Of a stretch of DNA of 50,329 nt, positions 8,145-17,351 are shown in pieces. Each line of letters starts with the position of its first letter. The stretch's first letter is position 1. The position numbers and the translations under genes are program-made. Below the pieces are notes generated by a model. The model was not told the origin of the DNA and did not search any database. It was given only the letters and a program-made list of their open reading frames with translations. The DNA comes from Mycobacterium sp. 1100029.7 (lineage in GTDB: Bacteria; Actinomycetota; Actinomycetes; Mycobacteriales; Mycobacteriaceae), in assembly GCF_001665235.1 (NCBI RefSeq), contig NZ_LZSC01000008.1, forward strand, positions 1 through 50,329, read 5' to 3'.

Positions 8145-9974
8145 TTAGCCCGCTTCGGAGAGCCGCTGCTTGAGGGCCTCGAACTCGTCGCGAACCCCGG
8201 TCGGCAGCTTGTCGCCGACGAACTCGAACCACTCCTCGATCAGCGGCAGTTCCTCGCGCCACTCGGCCGCGTTGACGGCCAGCGCCTTGGTCACGTTGCC
8301 GCCCTCGAGGTCGAGGCCGTCGAGGTCCAGGTCGTCAGCGGTCGGCACAATGCCGATCGGGGTGTCCTGGCCGCCGGCCTGGTGCTCGATCCGGTCGACG
8401 ATCCACTTGAGCACCCGGCTGTTCTCACCGAAGCCCGGCCACAGGAACTCGCCCTTGTCGCCACGACGGAACCAGTTGACGAAGAACACCTTCGGCAGCT
8501 TGGATTCGTCGGAATTCTTGCCCAAGTCCAGCCAGTGCTGGAAGTAGTCGGCGACGTGGTAGCCCAGGAACGGCAGCATCGCCATCGGGTCGCGACGCAC
8601 GGTACCGACCTTGCCCTCGGCGGCGGCGGTCTGCTCGCTGCCCATCGTGGCGCCCATGAAGACACCGTGCTGCCAGTCGCGAGCCTCGGTCACCAGCGGC
8701 ACCGTTGTCTTGCGACGCGCGCCGAACAGGATGCCGGAGATCGGCACACCCTGCGGGTCGTCCCACTCGGGCGCCAGGATCGGGCACTGCGACATCGGGG
8801 TGCAGTACCGCGAGTTGGGGTGCGCGGCCTTGGTGTCGGTCTCGCGCAGGATCCAGTCGTTGCCCTTCCAGTCGATCAGGTGGTCGGGCTCGCCTTCCAG
8901 GCCTTCCCACCACACGTCGTTGTCGTCGGTCAGGGCGACGTTGGTGAAGACGGTGTTGCCGGCCTCCATGGTGCGCATCGCGTTGGGGTTGGACTTCCAG
9001 TTGGTGCCCGGCGCGACGCCGAAGAAGCCGAACTCTGGGTTGACCGCGTAGAGGCGGCCGTCCTTGCCGAACCGCATCCAGGCGATGTCGTCACCGAGGG
9101 TCTCGGCACGCCACCCCGGGATGGTGGGCTGCAGCATCGCGAGGTTGGTCTTGCCGCACGCCGACGGGAACGCGGCGGCGAAGTAGTACGCCTTGTTCTC
9201 CGGGGAGATCAGCTTGAGGATCAGCATGTGCTCGGCGAGCCAGCCCTCGTCGTGCGCCATCGCCGAGGCGATACGCAGCGAGTAGCACTTCTTGCCCAGC
9301 AGCGCGTTACCGCCGTAGCCCGAGCCGTAGCTCATGATCTCGCGGGTCTCCGGGAAGTGGGTGATGTATTTGGTGTCGTTGCACGGCCACGGCACGTCTT
9401 CCTGATCCGACTCCAGCGGGGCGCCCACGGAGTGCAGCGCCTTGACGAAGAACCCGTCGTCGCCGATCTTCTCCAGCGCCGCCGTGCCCATCCGGGTCAT
9501 CACCTTCATCGAGATGACGACGTACTCGGAGTCGGTGATCTCCACACCGAGCTTGGGGTCGTCGGCACCGAGCGGACCCATGCAGAACGGCACCACCCAC
9601 ATGGTGCGACCGCGCATGCAGCCGCGGTACAGCTCGTTCATGGTGGCCCGCATCTCGGTCGGGTCCGTCCAGTTGTTGGTCGGGCCGGCGTCGATTTCGC
9701 GCTCGGAGCAGATGAACGTCCGCGACTCCACCCGCGCGACGTCGGAGGGGTCTGAGAGCGCCAGGTAGGAGTTGGGTCGCTTCTCCTCGTTCAGTTTCTT
9801 CAAGGTGCCGGCCTCGACCAGTTGGCCGGCCAGCCGGTTGAACTCCTCGTCGGAGCCGTCAGCGAACACAACCCGGTCGGGCTGCATCAGCTCGGCAGCC
9901 TCCGCTACCCACGCCAACAATCCCTGATGATTGGTGGGCGCGGTGTCCAGACCGGGAATAGTCGCTGAGGTCAT
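8145..9974 (-). CDS. pckG: Phosphoenolpyruvate carboxykinase (GTP)
   Basis: Converts oxaloacetate plus GTP to phosphoenolpyruvate, CO2 and GDP, the gluconeogenic gateway needed when mycobacteria grow on fatty acids or cholesterol. The 609-residue protein has the GTP-PEPCK kinase loop [12 protein letters not shown] at about 269-280 with the hyper-reactive Cys at 273, the substrate-binding region [15 protein letters not shown], and the Mn-binding region [19 protein letters not shown] precedes ATG 9974. A 9-bp-arm inverted repeat lies in the 5' region and a strong hairpin follows the stop. It is called pckA in M. tuberculosis (Rv0211). The upstream neighbours on the same strand are the two GTPase-like genes, separated by 175 bases. 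Confidence 0.97.
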   Translation of the reverse strand: MTSATIPGLDTAPTNHQGLLAWVAEAAELMQPDRVVFADGSDEEFNRLAGQLVEAGTLKKLNEEKRPNSYLALSDPSDVARVESRTFICSEREIDAGPTNNWTDPTEMRATMNELYRGCMRGRTMWVVPFCMGPLGADDPKLGVEITDSEYVVISMKVMTRMGTAALEKIGDDGFFVKALHSVGAPLESDQEDVPWPCNDTKYITHFPETREIMSYGSGYGGNALLGKKCYSLRIASAMAHDEGWLAEHMLILKLISPENKAYYFAAAFPSACGKTNLAMLQPTIPGWRAETLGDDIAWMRFGKDGRLYAVNPEFGFFGVAPGTNWKSNPNAMRTMEAGNTVFTNVALTDDNDVWWEGLEGEPDHLIDWKGNDWILRETDTKAAHPNSRYCTPMSQCPILAPEWDDPQGVPISGILFGARRKTTVPLVTEARDWQHGVFMGATMGSEQTAAAEGKVGTVRRDPMAMLPFLGYHVADYFQHWLDLGKNSDESKLPKVFFVNWFRRGDKGEFLWPGFGENSRVLKWIVDRIEHQAGGQDTPIGIVPTADDLDLDGLDLEGGNVTKALAVNAAEWREELPLIEEWFEFVGDKLPTGVRDEFEALKQRLSEAG

Positions 9975-10001
9975 CGAACTCTCCTGAATTCATCTCAGTG
10001 C

Positions 10002-10040
10002 GTGTGGGCGCAGTGTGTTTGCGTATGCATTCGCCCACAC
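10002..10040. promoter_or_regulatory. Inverted repeat in the pckG upstream region
   Basis: GTGTGGGCG (10002-10010) and CGCCCACAC (10032-10040) form perfect 9-bp arms separated by 21 bases, starting 28 bases upstream of the pckG ATG. This could be a paired half-site for a regulator or a 5'-leader stem-loop. No known motif is recognised. Confidence 0.45.
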
Positions 10041-10149
10041 AGATATTGTCATGGTGGCGTTAGCTACAGGTTATCGTGATCCCCTTGCTGGGGAAGGCCC
10101 GGGCGGGTATAAGCCTTCTCACAACAACGATTCAGAAGCGCCTCAATGG

Positions 10150-11682
10150 TCAGGAATTGGCGTCATTCGCGCTCCTCGAAGCCGTTTTAGTGATTTCGGC
10201 CCCGCCGGCGTCTTCGGCGAAACCGTCGACGTGAGATATACCCGGTTCTCCGAGTTCTGCACGCACCGCATCCAGAGCGGCCTGCACCGTCGGCATCTCG
10301 CGGTCGCGAAGCGCGGCGGCCCGGGCCGCGGCGATGGCGTGCTCGCGCAGCTCGGTGTCGATGACACTGACCTGCTCGGACACCTGGGCGTTCGCGTCCT
10401 CGTCGCGGGTGCTCAGGTGCGTGCTCAGCTGCGACTCGGCGGCCAGCACCCGCGTCGCGACCAGCTCCTCGGCCACCGAGCGCAGCGAAGACGTCAGATC
10501 TGCGGCCCAGCGGTCCAGCAATCCGCGGTCATGCAGGAGCGCACGCAGCCTGACGACCAGGACCGTGACCGCCAGTCCGACCGCCACGCACACGACGCCG
10601 CCGGCGATCTCCAGCGCCGGACTCAGCCGGCGGGCCACACCGGCGACCAGCCGTGACAGCGTCAGCGCCACCCCCACCCCGAAGCCGACCCCCAGCAGCA
10701 GCATCAACCACGTCTCCTGCCGGCGGGATTTCAGCGGCGGGGGCGCGACGTCCACGGTGGGCAGCTGGTGCAGCGGGGGTAGCTCCAGCGGCAGCTCCAG
10801 CTCCCGCGCGACATCGTCGAGCTGTGTTGTGGTGCCCTCGGCGACCTCGCTGATCACCTCGGCGGCGCGGGCTCGCGCGTGCGCCTCGAAACCGGCCATG
10901 CCGCGCCGGGACAACCGCGCGGCGTCCTCCTGCAGTTCACTGCGCACCGACGAGCAGCGGTTGAGCGCGAAGTGCGACAACTGCACTTTGGCCTGCTGGA
11001 TCTGGGTGCGCAGCGTGATGGTGCGCTCGGATTTCGCTTGCCGCCGCTCCCGCAACGCCGTGTTGCGCTCGTCGCGCAGCGCGTCGACCCGGGCCCGGCG
11101 ACCGGCTCCGTCGGCGTCTCGGTCGAATCGCTGCGCGACGTTCTGCAGTCGCGATTCCCAGGCCCGCAACCGATTTCGTCGTTCGACGTCTGAAACACCG
11201 AGTTGCGCGGCGACGGTGTCGACCAGTTCGCCGAGCTGCGGCTCGCCCAGCTCCGGCGCGGCGGCCGCTCCGACCCAGGGCACTCGGGCGTACCGCGGCG
11301 CGTGCGCGGCCAGCATGTCGCGGTTGACGCGCAGCACGTCGGGCCAGGCGCGGTGAACGTCGATCTTGGACACCACGCCGACCACGACGTCGGTGTGCTC
11401 GGCCGCGGCGCCCAGCAACGCGCAGTCCGACGCGGTGAGCTCGGCGGCCGCCGACACCACGAACACCACCGCCTTGGGCGCCTCGCCGGGGCGCAGGTCC
11501 GTCGACTCGACGAAGGTGTGGTCAGGCAGCGCTTCGCGCAGCGCCACGGCCACCCCGGTCACGCCGGCCAGCCACGGACCGGTCACCAGCACCACGTCGC
11601 GACGACTGACCGCGGGCGCATCCAGCCGCGGCCCGATGGCCGCCACCAATTCGTCGACCTGGGCCACCGAGTCGTCGCTCAT
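10150..11682 (-). CDS. Dynamin-like membrane GTPase-related protein (Rv0210 homologue)
   Basis: Uncharacterised 510-residue protein. The N-terminus looks like a degenerate GTPase domain: DVVLVTGPWLAGVTG near residues 29-43 sits where a P-loop should be but lacks the GK[ST], and VVGVVSKIDVH near 100-110 resembles the [NT]KxD motif. Residues about 165-300 are charged and helical, probably coiled coil. Two hydrophobic segments follow (about 325-345 and 357-378), separated by a short loop, and then a second helical region to about 480. This head, stalk, membrane hairpin, stalk order is that of bacterial dynamin-like proteins. The ATG overlaps the stop of the upstream partner by four bases (ATGA), so the two are translationally coupled. 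Membrane remodelling is inferred; GTP binding is doubtful. Confidence 0.75.
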   Translation of the reverse strand: MSDDSVAQVDELVAAIGPRLDAPAVSRRDVVLVTGPWLAGVTGVAVALREALPDHTFVESTDLRPGEAPKAVVFVVSAAAELTASDCALLGAAAEHTDVVVGVVSKIDVHRAWPDVLRVNRDMLAAHAPRYARVPWVGAAAAPELGEPQLGELVDTVAAQLGVSDVERRNRLRAWESRLQNVAQRFDRDADGAGRRARVDALRDERNTALRERRQAKSERTITLRTQIQQAKVQLSHFALNRCSSVRSELQEDAARLSRRGMAGFEAHARARAAEVISEVAEGTTTQLDDVARELELPLELPPLHQLPTVDVAPPPLKSRRQETWLMLLLGVGFGVGVALTLSRLVAGVARRLSPALEIAGGVVCVAVGLAVTVLVVRLRALLHDRGLLDRWAADLTSSLRSVAEELVATRVLAAESQLSTHLSTRDEDANAQVSEQVSVIDTELREHAIAAARAAALRDREMPTVQAALDAVRAELGEPGISHVDGFAEDAGGAEITKTASRSANDANS

Positions 11683-12782
11683 CGCGACGCCCCCGGCCGC
11701 AGTCGTAGCGATCCGCGGGCGATGTCGGCCCCGCAGGCGCGGTGCAGCTCGCTGCGGCCGGCATCCAGGTCCACCGCCTCGGCGACGTCAAGGGCGGCGG
11801 CCATTCGGGCGAGCACGGTGTCGTCGTGGGTCAGGAAGTCGTGGATGCGCACGGCCATCGCGGCATGGCCGACGGCCAGCGCCTCCAGTTCGGCGACGGC
11901 GTCGAGCAGCCGCCGGTAGCGCAGTTCGGCGGCCACGGCCGACAGCCGCGCGACGACCGCATCCACCCCGCTGACCCGCCGCAGCAGCGCCCGCAGTCCG
12001 GCTGAGGTGCCGCCCCGGCGCACGGCCGCGACGCCCAGCGCCGTGCCGAACATGTCCAAGCTGTCCAGCAGGCGAAGTCGCGCGTCGGCCGCCAGCGGGT
12101 TGTCGGCCGTCAGGAACCCTTCGAAGGAGCCGTCCAGGCACGCCGACCCGTTGGGGTGGGCGGCCAGTGTTCGCAGCGCGTGCTCGTCGAATCCCTCGAA
12201 CGCGGCCACGGCCAGCAACCCGATGATCGGTTCGACGGGCACGCCGGCGAGCTCGGCGAGGTGCGTGCAGCGGCGCCGGGCTGCCGTCAGCGGCCCCGCA
12301 CCGCTGCCCGACAGCGGGCCGAGCAGGTCGGCCTTGTTCAGCACCGCCAGCACCGGGCAGCCGGCGGCGGCAATGGCGTCGGCGTCTTCGGGTTTGACCA
12401 CCTCAGCCAGGACGTAAACGACCAGGTCGGGTCCGGCGCCGGATCGCATCACGGTGATTCCCGACGCGCCGGCGACGTGCGCCAGGGCGCGCGCCACGGT
12501 CGGTCGACCCGCCCCGCGCCGGCCGTAGACCGCCACCCGCAGCGGCGCGGCGGTCGTCTGGGCGATCGCCCTCACCCGCGCGTCGTCGCAGTCGCCAGCA
12601 AATCGCGCCAGCTCGCCGACGAAAACCTGGTGCCCCCGTGCCGTCACTTCGTGCCCGCTCGATCCGATCGGCCGACTCATCAAGCCGGCGTTGCTCCCAC
12701 CGCGTCGCGGGGTCGTCGACGACGCCGGGCCTGTTTGCCGGCCGACCGATCCGCCCCCACCGAATAGTGGCACTTGTGTCAT
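11679..12782 (-). CDS. GTPase-like partner protein (Rv0209 homologue)
   Basis: Uncharacterised protein of about 367 residues, soluble as far as the sequence shows. A GTPase-like core runs from about 80 to 250: LRVAVYGRRGAGRPTVARAL at 81-100 resembles a Walker A loop but has Arg-Pro where Lys-Ser/Thr is expected, LVVYVLAEVVKPEDAD resembles the strand after switch II, and VLAVLNKADLLG at 145-155 is a good NKxD motif. The C-terminal third is Ala/Leu/Arg-rich helix. I chose ATG 12782; GTG 12797 and an internal ATG (MSRPIG) are also possible. It overlaps the dynamin-like partner by four bases and is divergent from trmB. The pairing recalls tandem bacterial dynamins in which two non-identical heads act together. 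Confidence 0.7.
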   Translation of the reverse strand: MTQVPLFGGGGSVGRQTGPASSTTPRRGGSNAGLMSRPIGSSGHEVTARGHQVFVGELARFAGDCDDARVRAIAQTTAAPLRVAVYGRRGAGRPTVARALAHVAGASGITVMRSGAGPDLVVYVLAEVVKPEDADAIAAAGCPVLAVLNKADLLGPLSGSGAGPLTAARRRCTHLAELAGVPVEPIIGLLAVAAFEGFDEHALRTLAAHPNGSACLDGSFEGFLTADNPLAADARLRLLDSLDMFGTALGVAAVRRGGTSAGLRALLRRVSGVDAVVARLSAVAAELRYRRLLDAVAELEALAVGHAAMAVRIHDFLTHDDTVLARMAAALDVAEAVDLDAGRSELHRACGADIARGSLRLRPGASR

Positions 12783-12811
12783 CGAGTTGCGAGCCACTGT
12801 TTATCTGTTAC

Positions 12812-12827
12812 CAGTTGAAGGCAACTG
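12812..12827. promoter_or_regulatory. Inverted repeat between Rv0209-like gene and trmB
   Basis: CAGTTG-AAGG-CAACTG is a perfect 6-bp-arm inverted repeat in the 87-base divergent gap, 30 bases from one start and 43 from the other. The position suits an operator or overlapping promoters. No known regulator motif is recognised. Confidence 0.4.
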
Positions 12828-12869
12828 TTGGGTATCAATCTGGACCAGGGGCGGCTACATCGGGCGTTC

Positions 12870-13688
12870 ATGGGCCACGATGGACAAATGCATGCGCTAC
12901 CCGGGGTCGGGACGTGTTCCGACGCACCGGTGGAGGTGAAATCCGGCCTGGACACTGACGACGCCACGACGCCAGCGGGTGAGCCGTCCGGATCGGGTGC
13001 CCCGCAGCGCGGATACCTGCCGACCACGAGTTTCCGCTCGCGGCGTTCCACCCTGTCCGACGCTCAGCGGCAGACCTGGGACCGGCTCTGGCCGGTGATC
13101 GGCCGCTCCGAGATTCCGGACCGCTTCGCACCGCTGGACGCCTCCGCCTGGTTCGGCCGCGAGGCGCCCCTGGTGCTCGAGATCGGTTGCGGCAGCGGCA
13201 CATCGACGCTGGCGATGGCGCGCGACGAACCCGACATCGACGTGATCGCGGTGGAGGTCTACAAACGGGGCCTGGCCCAGCTGTTGTGCGGGATCGACCG
13301 CGAGCAGGTGCACAACATCCGGTTGATCCGCGGCAACGGCGTCGACGTCCTGCAGCATCTGATCGCTCCCGGTTCGCTGACCGGGTTTCGCCTGTTCTTC
13401 CCCGACCCGTGGCCGAAGGCCCGTCACCACAAGCGCCGTTTCCTGCAGCCCGGCACGGTTGCACTGATCGCCGACCGGTTACTCCCGGGTGGTGTCCTGC
13501 ACGCTGCGACCGACCACCCCGGCTACGCCGAGCAGATGGCGGAGGTCGGTGACGCCGAGCCGCGGCTGCACCGGGTCGGTCCCGGCGACCCGCTGCCGAT
13601 CTCGATCGTCCGCCCCACCACCAAGTACGAGATGAAAGCCCAAGACGTGGGCAGCTCTGTCTCCGAATTCATCTGGAAAAGACGATGA
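12870..13688 (+). CDS. trmB: tRNA (guanine46-N7)-methyltransferase TrmB
   Basis: SAM-dependent methylation of G46 in the tRNA variable loop. The 272-residue protein has a disordered N-terminal 50 residues, the SAM loop LVLEIGCGSGTSTLAMA at about 101-117, the acidic residue after the second strand in VIAVEVYKRGL, and the family signature FFPDPWPKARHHKRR. A C-terminal TKYE motif appears as RPTTKYEMKAQ. ATG 12870 (MGHDGQMHA) agrees with the recalled N-terminus of Rv0208c; the frame is open 42 bases further upstream. Its TGA overlaps the ATG of the NYN-domain gene by four bases, linking a tRNA modification enzyme to a predicted RNase. Confidence 0.92.
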   Translation: MGHDGQMHALPGVGTCSDAPVEVKSGLDTDDATTPAGEPSGSGAPQRGYLPTTSFRSRRSTLSDAQRQTWDRLWPVIGRSEIPDRFAPLDASAWFGREAPLVLEIGCGSGTSTLAMARDEPDIDVIAVEVYKRGLAQLLCGIDREQVHNIRLIRGNGVDVLQHLIAPGSLTGFRLFFPDPWPKARHHKRRFLQPGTVALIADRLLPGGVLHAATDHPGYAEQMAEVGDAEPRLHRVGPGDPLPISIVRPTTKYEMKAQDVGSSVSEFIWKRR

Positions 13689-14425
13689 GTATGAGCCTCG
13701 CACAACAGCCGACCGCCGCGGCGCAGACCGGCGACTCCGATGCCTCACCCGCGGCGCCGTCCGGCGAGGACGCCGGCGGGTTCGATGCGCCGCCGCGGCG
13801 GGTGTTGCTGGTGTGGGATGCCCCCAACCTGGACATGGGGCTGGGCTCGATTCTGGGCCGGCGCCCGACCGCACTGGAGCGCCCCCGCTTCGACGCGCTC
13901 GGCCGTTGGCTGCTGGGCCGGACAGCGGAGGTCAGCGCGACCCGTCCGGGCGTCGTGGTCGAGCCCGAGGCCACGGTGTTCACCAACATCGCGCCGGGCA
14001 GCGCCGAAGTGGTTCGGCCGTGGGTCGACGCCTTGCGTAACGTGGGCTTCGCGGTCTTTGCCAAGCCGAAGATAGATGAAGACAGCGACGTCGACCGGGA
14101 CATGCTCGCCCACATCGAGCTGCGGCGACAAGAAGGTCTCGCGGCACTGGTGGTGGCGTCCGCTGACGGGCAGGCGTTCCGTCAGCCGCTGGAAGAGATC
14201 GCACGCACCGGGGTCGGTGCCCAGACGCCGGTCCAAGTGATCGGATTTCGCGAACATGCGAGTTGGGCGCTAGCGTCGGATACCTTGGACTTCGTTGACC
14301 TGGAGGACATCGAGGGTGTGTTCCGGGAACCGTTGCCGCGGATCGGCCTAGATTCGCTGCCCGACCAGGGAGCGTGGCTGCAGCCGTTCCGGCCGCTGTC
14401 CGCGCTATTAACCACGCGTGTGTGA
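13685..14425 (+). CDS. NYN-domain (PIN-like) predicted ribonuclease, Rv0207c homologue
   Basis: A 246-residue protein. After a disordered, Ala/Pro-rich first 37 residues, RVLLVWDAPNLDM gives the NYN start with Asp 45, Asn 48 and Asp 50. Further acidic residues appear in DVDRDML (Asp 136, Asp 139) and in VVASADGQAF (Asp 161), the layout expected for a metal-dependent PIN-like nuclease. The family name and probable RNA cleavage are known for NYN domains in general; the substrate is not known. Its start overlaps the trmB stop (ATGA), and mmpL3 follows 64 bases later with its own ribosome site, so trmB, this gene and mmpL3 may be partly co-transcribed. Confidence 0.85.
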   Translation: MSMSLAQQPTAAAQTGDSDASPAAPSGEDAGGFDAPPRRVLLVWDAPNLDMGLGSILGRRPTALERPRFDALGRWLLGRTAEVSATRPGVVVEPEATVFTNIAPGSAEVVRPWVDALRNVGFAVFAKPKIDEDSDVDRDMLAHIELRRQEGLAALVVASADGQAFRQPLEEIARTGVGAQTPVQVIGFREHASWALASDTLDFVDLEDIEGVFREPLPRIGLDSLPDQGAWLQPFRPLSALLTTRV

Positions 14426-14489
14426 CACTGGCTTGAAAAACCGAAAGACGCGGCGCGGGTCGCTGTTAGCGATTCAGTAAGGAGCTTAC

Positions 14490-17348
14490 GTGTTCGCCTG
14501 GTGGGGTCGAACCGTGTACCGGTACCGGTACATCGTGATCGGGGTCATGGTGGCTCTGTGCCTTGGCGGCGGCGTCTTCGGGATGAGCCTGGGCAAGCAT
14601 GTCACGCAGAGTGGTTTTTACGACGAAGGCAGCCAATCCGTCAAGGCCTCGATCCTCGGCGACAAGACATATGGACGTGATCGCACCGCCCAGATCGTGG
14701 CGACCTTCACCGCTCCCGACGGCAAGACCGTCGACGACCCGGCGTGGCGACAGTCCACCGTCGACTCCCTGAACAAATTCGTCAAGGACCACCCCGACCA
14801 GGTGCTCGGCTGGGCCGGGTACCTGGCGCTGCCGCCGGGCGCTGAGCCCCCCAACGCGCAGATCAAGGGGATGGCCACCGACGACAAGAAGCACACCTTC
14901 GTCACGATCCCGCTCAAGGGCGACGACGACGACACCATCCTGAACAACTACAAGACGATCGCGCCGGCCCTGCAGAAGCTCGACGGTGGCACCGTGCAAC
15001 TCGCCGGCCTGGAGCCGATCGCCAACGCTCTGACCGGCACCATCGCCACCGATCAGCGCCGCATGGAGGTGCTGGCGCTGCCGCTGGTCACCGTGGTGCT
15101 GTTCCTGGTCTTCGGTGGTGCGGTCGCCGCCGGCCTGCCCGCCATCGTCGGTGGCCTGAGCATCGCCGGCGCGCTGGGCATCCTGCGGCTGGTCGCGATG
15201 TTCGGCCCGGTGCACTTCTTCGCGCAGCCGGTCGTCTCGTTGATCGGCCTCGGTATCGCCATCGACTACGGGTTGTTCATCGTCAGCCGGTTCCGCGAAG
15301 AGATCGCCGAGGGTTACGACATCGAGGCCGCGGTGCGCCGCACCGTGATGACGGCCGGGCGAACCATCGTCTTCTCGGCGGTGCTGATCATCGCGTCCAG
15401 CGCCAGCCTGCTGGTGCTGCCGCAGGGCTTCGTGCATTCGCTGACCTACGCGATCTTCGCGGCGGTGGGCCTGGCGGCGCTGCTGTCGATCACGTTTCTG
15501 CCGGCCTGCCTGGGCATCCTCGGGCGCAATGTCGACGCGCTGGGCGTGCGGACCGCCTTCCGGGTCCCGTTCCTGCGGAACTGGAAGTACTCGCGGGCCT
15601 ACCTGAATTGGCTCGCGGACCGGCTGCAGAAGACCAAGACCAGAGAAGAAGTCGAGGCTGGGTTCTGGGGCAAGCTGGTCAACTGGGTGATGAAGCGGCC
15701 GCTGGCCTTCGCCATCCCGATTGCGGTCGGCATGATCCTGCTGGTCATCCCGCTGGGCAACATGTCGCTGGGCGGCATGAGTGAGAAGTATCTGCCGCCG
15801 AACAACGAGGTCCGTCAGGCGCAGGAGCACTTCGACAAGCTGTTCCCCGGGTATCGGACCGAGCAGTTGACGGTCGTGATCCAGAGCACCAACCACACCA
15901 AGGTCACCGACCAGCAGGTCGCCGACATCCGCAACCGGATCTCCGGCATCTCCGGGTTCACCGACAAGACGTGGGTGGAGCGGCCCTGCCCGATGATTGC
16001 GGGCAATCCTTGTGTCGCCGGACCGAACGGCACCACGCAGCCCAAGGACGACACGGTCCGGGTGATCCAGAACGGACTGGTCAACAAGAACGACGCCGCC
16101 AAGAAGATCGACGAGTTGCGGGCGATCAGCCCACCGAAGGGGCTGTCGCTGCTGGTCGGTGGCACTCCCGCGCTGGAACAGGACAGTATCCATAGCTTGT
16201 TCGCCAAGGGTCCGCTGATGCTGGTGCTGTTGCTCAGCGCCACCCTGTTGCTGATGTTCCTGGCGTTCGGGTCGGTGGTGTTGCCGATCAAGGCCGCGCT
16301 GATGAGTGCGTTGACGCTGGGCTCGACGCTGGGCATCTTGACGTGGATCTTCGTCGACGGCCATTTGTCGAAGTGGCTGAATTTCACGCCGACGTCGCTG
16401 ATGGTGGTGCTGATCGCGCTGGTCGTCGCGGTCGGTTTCGGTCTGGCCACCGACTACGAGGTGTTCCTGGTGTCCCGCATGGTCGAGGCCCGCGAGCGCG
16501 GCATGTCGACCGCGGAGGCCATCCGGATCGGCACCGCGACCACCGGACGCTTGATCACGGCCGCCGCGCTGGTACTCGCCGTGGTCGCCGGCTCGTTCGT
16601 GTTCTCCGACCTGGTGTTGATGAAATATCTGGCGTTCGGTCTGATGGCGGCCCTGCTGCTGGACGCGACCGTGGTGCGGATGTTCCTGGTGCCCTCGGTG
16701 ATGAAGCTGCTCGGCGACGACTGCTGGTGGGCGCCGCGGTGGGCGCGACGGCTGCAGAACAAGATCGGGCTGGGCGAGATCGACCTGCCCGACGAGCGCA
16801 AGCGCAGCACCGTCAACGGCCGGCCGGTGCGTCCGCCGGTCGCGGCCAGCCTGGTCGCCGCCAAACCGCGTGCGCCACATGACCCCACGCACCCCGGCGC
16901 ACCGCCGGAGCCGTCACGCGCCACCCGTCCGGGTCCGGCGGAGCTGCCCCCGGGACCGAATGTCGCACGCCCCCAGCCACGGCCCAGCCAGCCGACGGAA
17001 GCCAAGACGACGCGCTTCTCGGCGCAGAGTCCCGCCGACGCGAACCCCAAGCCGCCGCGGCCCCCGGCTCCGGCCGCGCCCGCACCGCCGCCCTCTGCCG
17101 GTCAGACCCGGGCCATCCCGGTTCCGGGCAACCACGAAGCCAAGGACGACCCCGCCGATCCCACCACCGCTATGCCGGTGGCTCGGTCGGAGGGCAATGA
17201 GTTCAATGAGCCCGACGCCGCGACCGAGAAGATGAACGCACGCGGCCAGGGCGACCAGGGCGATAACGGTGACACCTCGCGTCCCCGGCGTCGCGCCGGC
17301 GGCGGACTGTCCGCGCAGGATCTGCTGCGCCGCGAAGGGCGGTTGTAA
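14490..17348 (+). CDS. mmpL3: MmpL3, trehalose monomycolate flippase/exporter
   Basis: Essential RND-family transporter moving trehalose monomycolate across the cytoplasmic membrane for mycolic-acid cell wall assembly; it is the target of SQ109 and other inhibitors. The 952-residue protein shows the MmpL layout: one N-terminal TM, a periplasmic domain, five TMs, a second periplasmic domain, five TMs and a long tail. The two proton-relay Asp-Tyr pairs are visible, GIAIDYGLF (Asp 259/Tyr 260) and GLATDYEVF (Asp 655/Tyr 656). The last 200 residues are a Pro/Ala/Arg-rich, probably disordered cytoplasmic tail. GTG 14490 follows AAGGAG at 14479-14484. The gene ends three bases before the convergent AI-2E-type gene. 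Confidence 0.97.
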   Translation: MFAWWGRTVYRYRYIVIGVMVALCLGGGVFGMSLGKHVTQSGFYDEGSQSVKASILGDKTYGRDRTAQIVATFTAPDGKTVDDPAWRQSTVDSLNKFVKDHPDQVLGWAGYLALPPGAEPPNAQIKGMATDDKKHTFVTIPLKGDDDDTILNNYKTIAPALQKLDGGTVQLAGLEPIANALTGTIATDQRRMEVLALPLVTVVLFLVFGGAVAAGLPAIVGGLSIAGALGILRLVAMFGPVHFFAQPVVSLIGLGIAIDYGLFIVSRFREEIAEGYDIEAAVRRTVMTAGRTIVFSAVLIIASSASLLVLPQGFVHSLTYAIFAAVGLAALLSITFLPACLGILGRNVDALGVRTAFRVPFLRNWKYSRAYLNWLADRLQKTKTREEVEAGFWGKLVNWVMKRPLAFAIPIAVGMILLVIPLGNMSLGGMSEKYLPPNNEVRQAQEHFDKLFPGYRTEQLTVVIQSTNHTKVTDQQVADIRNRISGISGFTDKTWVERPCPMIAGNPCVAGPNGTTQPKDDTVRVIQNGLVNKNDAAKKIDELRAISPPKGLSLLVGGTPALEQDSIHSLFAKGPLMLVLLLSATLLLMFLAFGSVVLPIKAALMSALTLGSTLGILTWIFVDGHLSKWLNFTPTSLMVVLIALVVAVGFGLATDYEVFLVSRMVEARERGMSTAEAIRIGTATTGRLITAAALVLAVVAGSFVFSDLVLMKYLAFGLMAALLLDATVVRMFLVPSVMKLLGDDCWWAPRWARRLQNKIGLGEIDLPDERKRSTVNGRPVRPPVAASLVAAKPRAPHDPTHPGAPPEPSRATRPGPAELPPGPNVARPQPRPSQPTEAKTTRFSAQSPADANPKPPRPPAPAAPAPPPSAGQTRAIPVPGNHEAKDDPADPTTAMPVARSEGNEFNEPDAATEKMNARGQGDQGDNGDTSRPRRRAGGGLSAQDLLRREGRL

Positions 17349-17351
17349 GCC

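Noticed and set aside
8085..9755. 556-codon plus-strand frame
   Set aside because: Antisense shadow of pckG with Arg/His/Gly-rich translation and no domain.
14466..16892. 808-codon minus-strand frame
   Set aside because: Antisense of mmpL3; its Gln/His/Arg-rich composition is typical of GC-rich shadow frames.
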